Shown here: piece after piece, positions 63,201 through 64,000 of the stretch
How positions within the stretch are numbered: the first letter of the stretch is position 1
Layout of the letters: each line of letters opens with the position of its first letter
DNA from: Osedax fenrisi
Taxonomy: Eukaryota; Annelida; Polychaeta; Sabellida; Siboglinidae
Reading direction: 5' to 3'
NCBI GenBank assembly: GCA_964019155.1
Contig: OZ025242.1
Coordinates: 91,021,308 to 91,085,307, forward strand
Length of the DNA stretch: 64,000 nucleotides
Program-made: the position numbers and the translations under genes
The notes under the pieces: model-generated
The model's input: only the letters and a program-made list of their open reading frames with translations
What the model was told of the DNA's origin: nothing
The model's database searches: none

Positions 63201-63712
63201 TACCATCACTACTACCATCACTACTACCATCGCTACTACCATCACTACTACCACCACTACTACCATCGCTACTACCATCACTACTACCATCGCTACTACC
63301 ATCGCTACTACCATCACCACTACCATCACTACTACTATCACTACTACCATCGCTACTACCATCACCACTACCATCACTACTACCACCACTACTACCATCA
63401 CTACTACCATCGCTACTACCATCACTACTACCACCACTACTACCATCACTACTACCATCACCACTACCAGCGCTACTACCATCACTACTACCATCACCAC
63501 TACCATCACTACTACCATCACCACTACCAGCGCTACTACCATCACCACTACCATCGCTACTACCATGACAGTGCTTGTTGCGGTAGTGACTTCACGATAT
63601 TCAAGAGTGACAATGGTATTCTGATGACTTGTGGCAATGGAGACATCGGCTGTCTAGGCCACGGCGACTCACTGTCTCACAAGAAACCACGACTCATCGA
63701 AAGTCTACTTAC
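20733..63712 (+). CDS. NEK9: NEK8/NEK9-family kinase, 11 exons, 3' partial
   Basis: NIMA-related Ser/Thr kinase with a C-terminal RCC1 propeller. Relatives act in mitotic spindle and centrosome signalling (NEK9) or at cilia (NEK8). Exons: 20733-20769, 21014-21129, 21659-21762, 21991-22110, 22432-22570, 22876-23004, 59414-59539, 59603-59673, 59762-59840, 60221-60375 and 63572-63712, 1217 nt (405 residues) in one continuous frame, continuing past the window. The start ATG 20733 gives MDGFEKIRIVGKG, which aligns with family N termini. The N-lobe (LYRKKDDDSLVILKE, ALNEV) and the first RCC1 blades look closer to NEK9 than to NEK8, although HRDLK and DFG are retained where vertebrate NEK9 has HRDIK and DYG. 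Introns range from 63 bp to 36.4 kb. Orthology to NEK9 rather than NEK8 is likely but not proven. Confidence 0.92.
23011..36300. repeat. (TATAG)n array, left part
   Basis: Pentanucleotide array starting within about 10 nt of the exon 6 donor (AAG/GTGGGC). The main unit is TATAG in gene sense, with recurring variants TGTAG, the 8-mer TATTATAG and AGTAGAGTATAG arranged in larger patterns. The first ~50 bases contain GTCTAATCTGTAG twice, and this block repeats at about 23404, a ~390-bp early duplication. No gene is embedded. Patches near 31090-33760 show many odd unit lengths suggestive of uncorrected read errors. Confidence 0.97.
36301..36500. other. Assembly gap, 200 N
   Basis: Exactly 200 unknown bases inside the TATAG array, probably a placeholder of arbitrary length. 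The true array size is therefore unknown. Confidence 0.99.
36501..51060. repeat. (TATAG)n array, middle part
   Basis: Continuation of the intron 6 array up to the LINE insertion. From 47221 to 50051 the interrupter GTGTAGTCTAATCTGTAG recurs at roughly 80-125 bp spacing (for example 47221, 47345, 47424, 47508, 47587 and 47681), with single copies at 41029, 47922, 49150 and elsewhere. The long Tyr/Ile/Leu frame on the minus strand is a repeat translation. Confidence 0.97.
51192..52303 (-). pseudogene. LINE ORF2, RT C-terminal half
   Basis: Continues the RT after the insertion with motif A, the PQGSVLG box and FADD catalytic motif, then the thumb. A frame break near 51447 separates the last ~85 codons, which carry the AP-K-Y-W-N-S-L-P end motif and the stop at about 51192. 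Codons on the two sides of the insertion are in the same phase, so the insertion added sequence without obvious loss. Confidence 0.82.
52304..53281 (+). mobile_element. R2-type (RLE) retroelement, 5'-truncated
   Basis: A 978-bp insertion in the opposite orientation to its host LINE. The plus-strand frame to TGA 53031-53033 encodes the C terminus typical of R2/NeSL-class elements. In order: an N-S-W-M-V-D-G-T-S-L-M-R-G-N-A-Y-I-G segment, a CCHC knuckle (C-x2-C-x7-H-x4-C at CDAC...HILQSC), and a restriction-like endonuclease core with KPDLVFWK and VVDVSIV (the PD-(D/E)xK elements). About 250 nt of 3' UTR follows with no poly(A). RT and N-terminal fingers are missing by 5' truncation. No target-site duplication is visible. 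Confidence 0.85.
53282..54760 (-). pseudogene. LINE ORF2, endonuclease and RT N-terminal half
   Basis: About 490 codons open on the minus strand: most of the apurinic endonuclease (YRPP, GDFN and SNH motifs) followed by the thumb-side linker and RT motifs 1-2. It ends at the R2-type insertion. The N-terminal endonuclease part upstream is in another frame after a frameshift near 54765, and the true start is lost by 5' truncation. The frame is otherwise free of stops, so the copy is fairly young. Confidence 0.85.
54936..59382. repeat. (TATAG)n array, right part
   Basis: The same array resumes right after the LINE and ends about 30 nt before the exon 7 acceptor (GTCTTTAG). The interrupter GTGTAGTCTAATCTGTAG is found again at 55274 and 59291, showing that this is one array split by the LINE. 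A GTAGGATAGTG variant and a TATAATATAG variant recur only in this part, which indicates local amplification. Confidence 0.97.
59414..59840 (+). CDS. NEK9: NEK exons 7-9: end of kinase C-lobe and linker
   Basis: Exon 7 (59414-59539) continues directly from exon 6 in phase 0 with GQFSPVKGTYSTEFKNL and the NRPSA motif typical of the end of a NEK kinase domain. Exons 8 and 9 encode a short linker and the first strand of the RCC1-like propeller (SVLYYFDTSK, ending IKH). Introns 7 and 8 are only 63 and 88 bp, a sharp contrast with the 36-kb intron just upstream. The exon 9 donor is CAT/GTTTGT. Confidence 0.9.
59862..60207. repeat. CTA / CCACTA microsatellite filling intron 9
   Basis: Alternating blocks of (CCACTA)n (about 59885-59985 and 60068-60132) and (CTA)n (about 59990-60067 and 60133-60205). 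Only about 21 nt separate it from the exon 9 donor and 13 nt from the exon 10 acceptor. All frames are open, giving poly-Thr, poly-Leu/Pro and poly-Val artefacts. Retention of the 380-nt intron would add a Leu/Pro tract in the exon 9 frame and stop at 60228-60230. Confidence 0.95.
60221..60375 (+). CDS. NEK9: NEK exon 10: first RCC1 repeat
   Basis: Encodes TAIGSNHFIVIT, then VYSWGDNRHGQLGHDD, the glycine-rich signature of an RCC1 blade, then a KSIVS end completed by exon 11. The exon starts right after the CCTCCTCACAG acceptor that terminates the intron 9 microsatellite. Joining exon 9 at CAT to ACA gives IKHTAIGS, which lines up with the IKHVACG-type strand of the family. This is the main reason for treating the CTA repeat as intron and not as coding. 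Confidence 0.9.
60376..60880. other. Intron 10, non-repetitive left part
   Basis: AT-rich intronic DNA with a C8 run near 60397 and a short TAGATAGATAG...TATAGTATAG patch near 60575-60600. An AAGATGGCGGAC stretch at 60869 resembles a YY1 site. No exon seen. Confidence 0.5.
60914..61008. repeat. CTACTACCATCG microsatellite, left flank of LINE
   Basis: About eight copies of a 12-bp unit (CTACTACCATCG with variants) that end at the 5' junction of the LINE. The array continues on the far side from 63068, so the LINE landed inside it. Confidence 0.93.
61009..63037 (+). CDS. LINE ORF2 C-terminal part: RT, RNase H, zinc knuckle
   Basis: About 675 codons with no stop. RT: motif A LDFSKAFDT, then GVPQGSVLSPLLF, LYADDIAIW and a LKLNPSKCE thumb motif. 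RNase H: YTDGSA near residue 450 of the open frame, a conserved Glu in SFETEVTAI, SDSQSTL, and WVPSHIGLTGNEWAD. A terminal C-x2-C...H...C segment (CPHCETEEETITHWLTEC) follows. RNase H after RT points to the I group (I, Tad, Ingi, Outcast and relatives) and not to CR1/L2. The endonuclease and ORF1 are missing. The open frame runs back into the microsatellite as Leu-Leu-Pro-Ser repeats, which are not part of the protein. Confidence 0.88.
61009..63067 (+). mobile_element. I/Jockey-group LINE with RNase H, 5'-truncated
   Basis: Non-LTR element on the plus strand in NEK intron 10. It begins abruptly just before RT motif A (SLLDFSKAFDTV) and ends 12-15 nt after the stop in a (CAA)n tail of about six units (63050-63067). 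Both flanks are the 12-bp microsatellite, so the target duplication cannot be told apart from repeat units. It is far more GC-rich than anything around it. Confidence 0.9.
63068..63566. repeat. CTACTACCATCG/CA microsatellite, right flank
   Basis: About 40 copies of CTACTACCATCG, CTACTACCATCA and CCACTACCATCA ending in CTACTACCATGACAG, the acceptor of NEK exon 11. Frames on both strands are open (Tyr/His, Thr/Ile and Val/Met repeats) and are artefacts. Confidence 0.95.
63572..63712 (+). CDS. NEK9: NEK exon 11: second RCC1 repeat
   Basis: Encodes ACCGSDFTIF followed by a GNGDIGCLGHGD blade signature and RLIESLL. The acceptor CCATGACAG is the mutated end of the 12-bp microsatellite filling the intron. 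The proposed donor is AC/GTTTGT at 63713, so the exon ends in phase 2 and the gene continues beyond the window. The donor is weaker than the others, and the exon end could shift by a few bases. Confidence 0.8.
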
Positions 63713-63812
63713 GTTTGTCTACCTACCTTCACCGCATTACCTTCTTGTCCCGTCCTTAGGGTGTGATTTGTATAGTAGGAAAGTTGAAGAGATGCATATA
63801 TTAATGTTCGAT

Positions 63813-64000
63813 GTATGTTGTTATTGTTATTGTTATTTTAGTGGAGTTCTTTTATCCCATCCACGAACTTAGATGAACTTTTCACTTATAACCATATATG
63901 GCTCTAATGTCCCTTCGAAGCCGCTCACATTTTAAGGCATCCATGGTTTTAACGAGAGCCGATCATTTATTTATACACAATTATATAAGATCACTTATAT
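63813..64000 (-). mobile_element. tRNA-derived SINE, copy 4 (cut by window end)
   Basis: In the NEK intron after exon 11. The tail shows as TTGTTATTGTTATT at 63813-63836, followed by the 3' end, the conserved segment (TGTCCCTTCGAAGCCGCTC) and the body. The tRNA-like head lies beyond 64000. Confidence 0.88.

Noticed and set aside
62910..63872. Val/Met, Thr/Ile and Tyr/His repeat frames
   Set aside because: Translations of the 12-bp microsatellite. Only the short segment from 63572 to 63712 is NEK coding.

Overview
This is AT-rich nuclear DNA from an invertebrate-like animal. The evidence is multi-exon genes with GT-AG introns of 63 bp to 36 kb, four copies of a tRNA-derived SINE, LINEs of at least three lineages, several non-autonomous DNA transposons (hAT-like, TA-flanked, TTAA-flanked) and a very high load of tandem repeats. 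I could not assign a phylum from the sequence alone.

Layout. 1-2 kb: two minus-strand LINE fragments around a 32-bp minisatellite, then a 12-bp one. 2-8.3 kb: repeat-dominated intergenic DNA with a hAT-type MITE, a perfect 153-bp tandem duplication, a ~94-bp satellite with CCCAAA expansions, a family of modules around GGCGGAGATAGG, and a second hAT-type MITE. 8.3-10.6 kb: four minus-strand exons of an aldo-keto reductase with the whole catalytic tetrad. The first exon is not found, and the reading frame ends at the edge of the second hAT MITE. 10.6-18.4 kb: AT-rich DNA with several inverted-repeat elements and palindromes but no recognised exon. 18.4-20.6 kb: the last four exons of an unidentified plus-strand gene, ending in a stop codon 88 nt before the start of the next gene.

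20.7 kb to the window end: a NEK8/NEK9-family gene (NIMA-related kinase followed by RCC1 repeats), 11 exons visible, continuing past the window. The kinase domain carries every catalytic motif. Intron 6 is about 36.4 kb and consists almost wholly of a (TATAG)n array of about 32 kb. The array contains a 200-base assembly gap and a CR1/L2-type LINE, which itself contains a 5'-truncated R2-type (restriction-like endonuclease) retroelement. Introns 7 and 8 are only 63 and 88 bp. Intron 9 is essentially one CTA/CCACTA microsatellite running from donor to acceptor. Intron 10 holds a 12-bp CTACTACCATCG microsatellite split by a GC-rich LINE with RT and RNase H domains and an open reading frame.

The most unusual theme is that tandem arrays fill introns almost from splice site to splice site, and that several repeat units contain or copy splice-site-like sequence. 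How the two plus-strand genes are expressed is open. Their 88-nt spacing fits either an operon with trans-splicing or simply very close packing.
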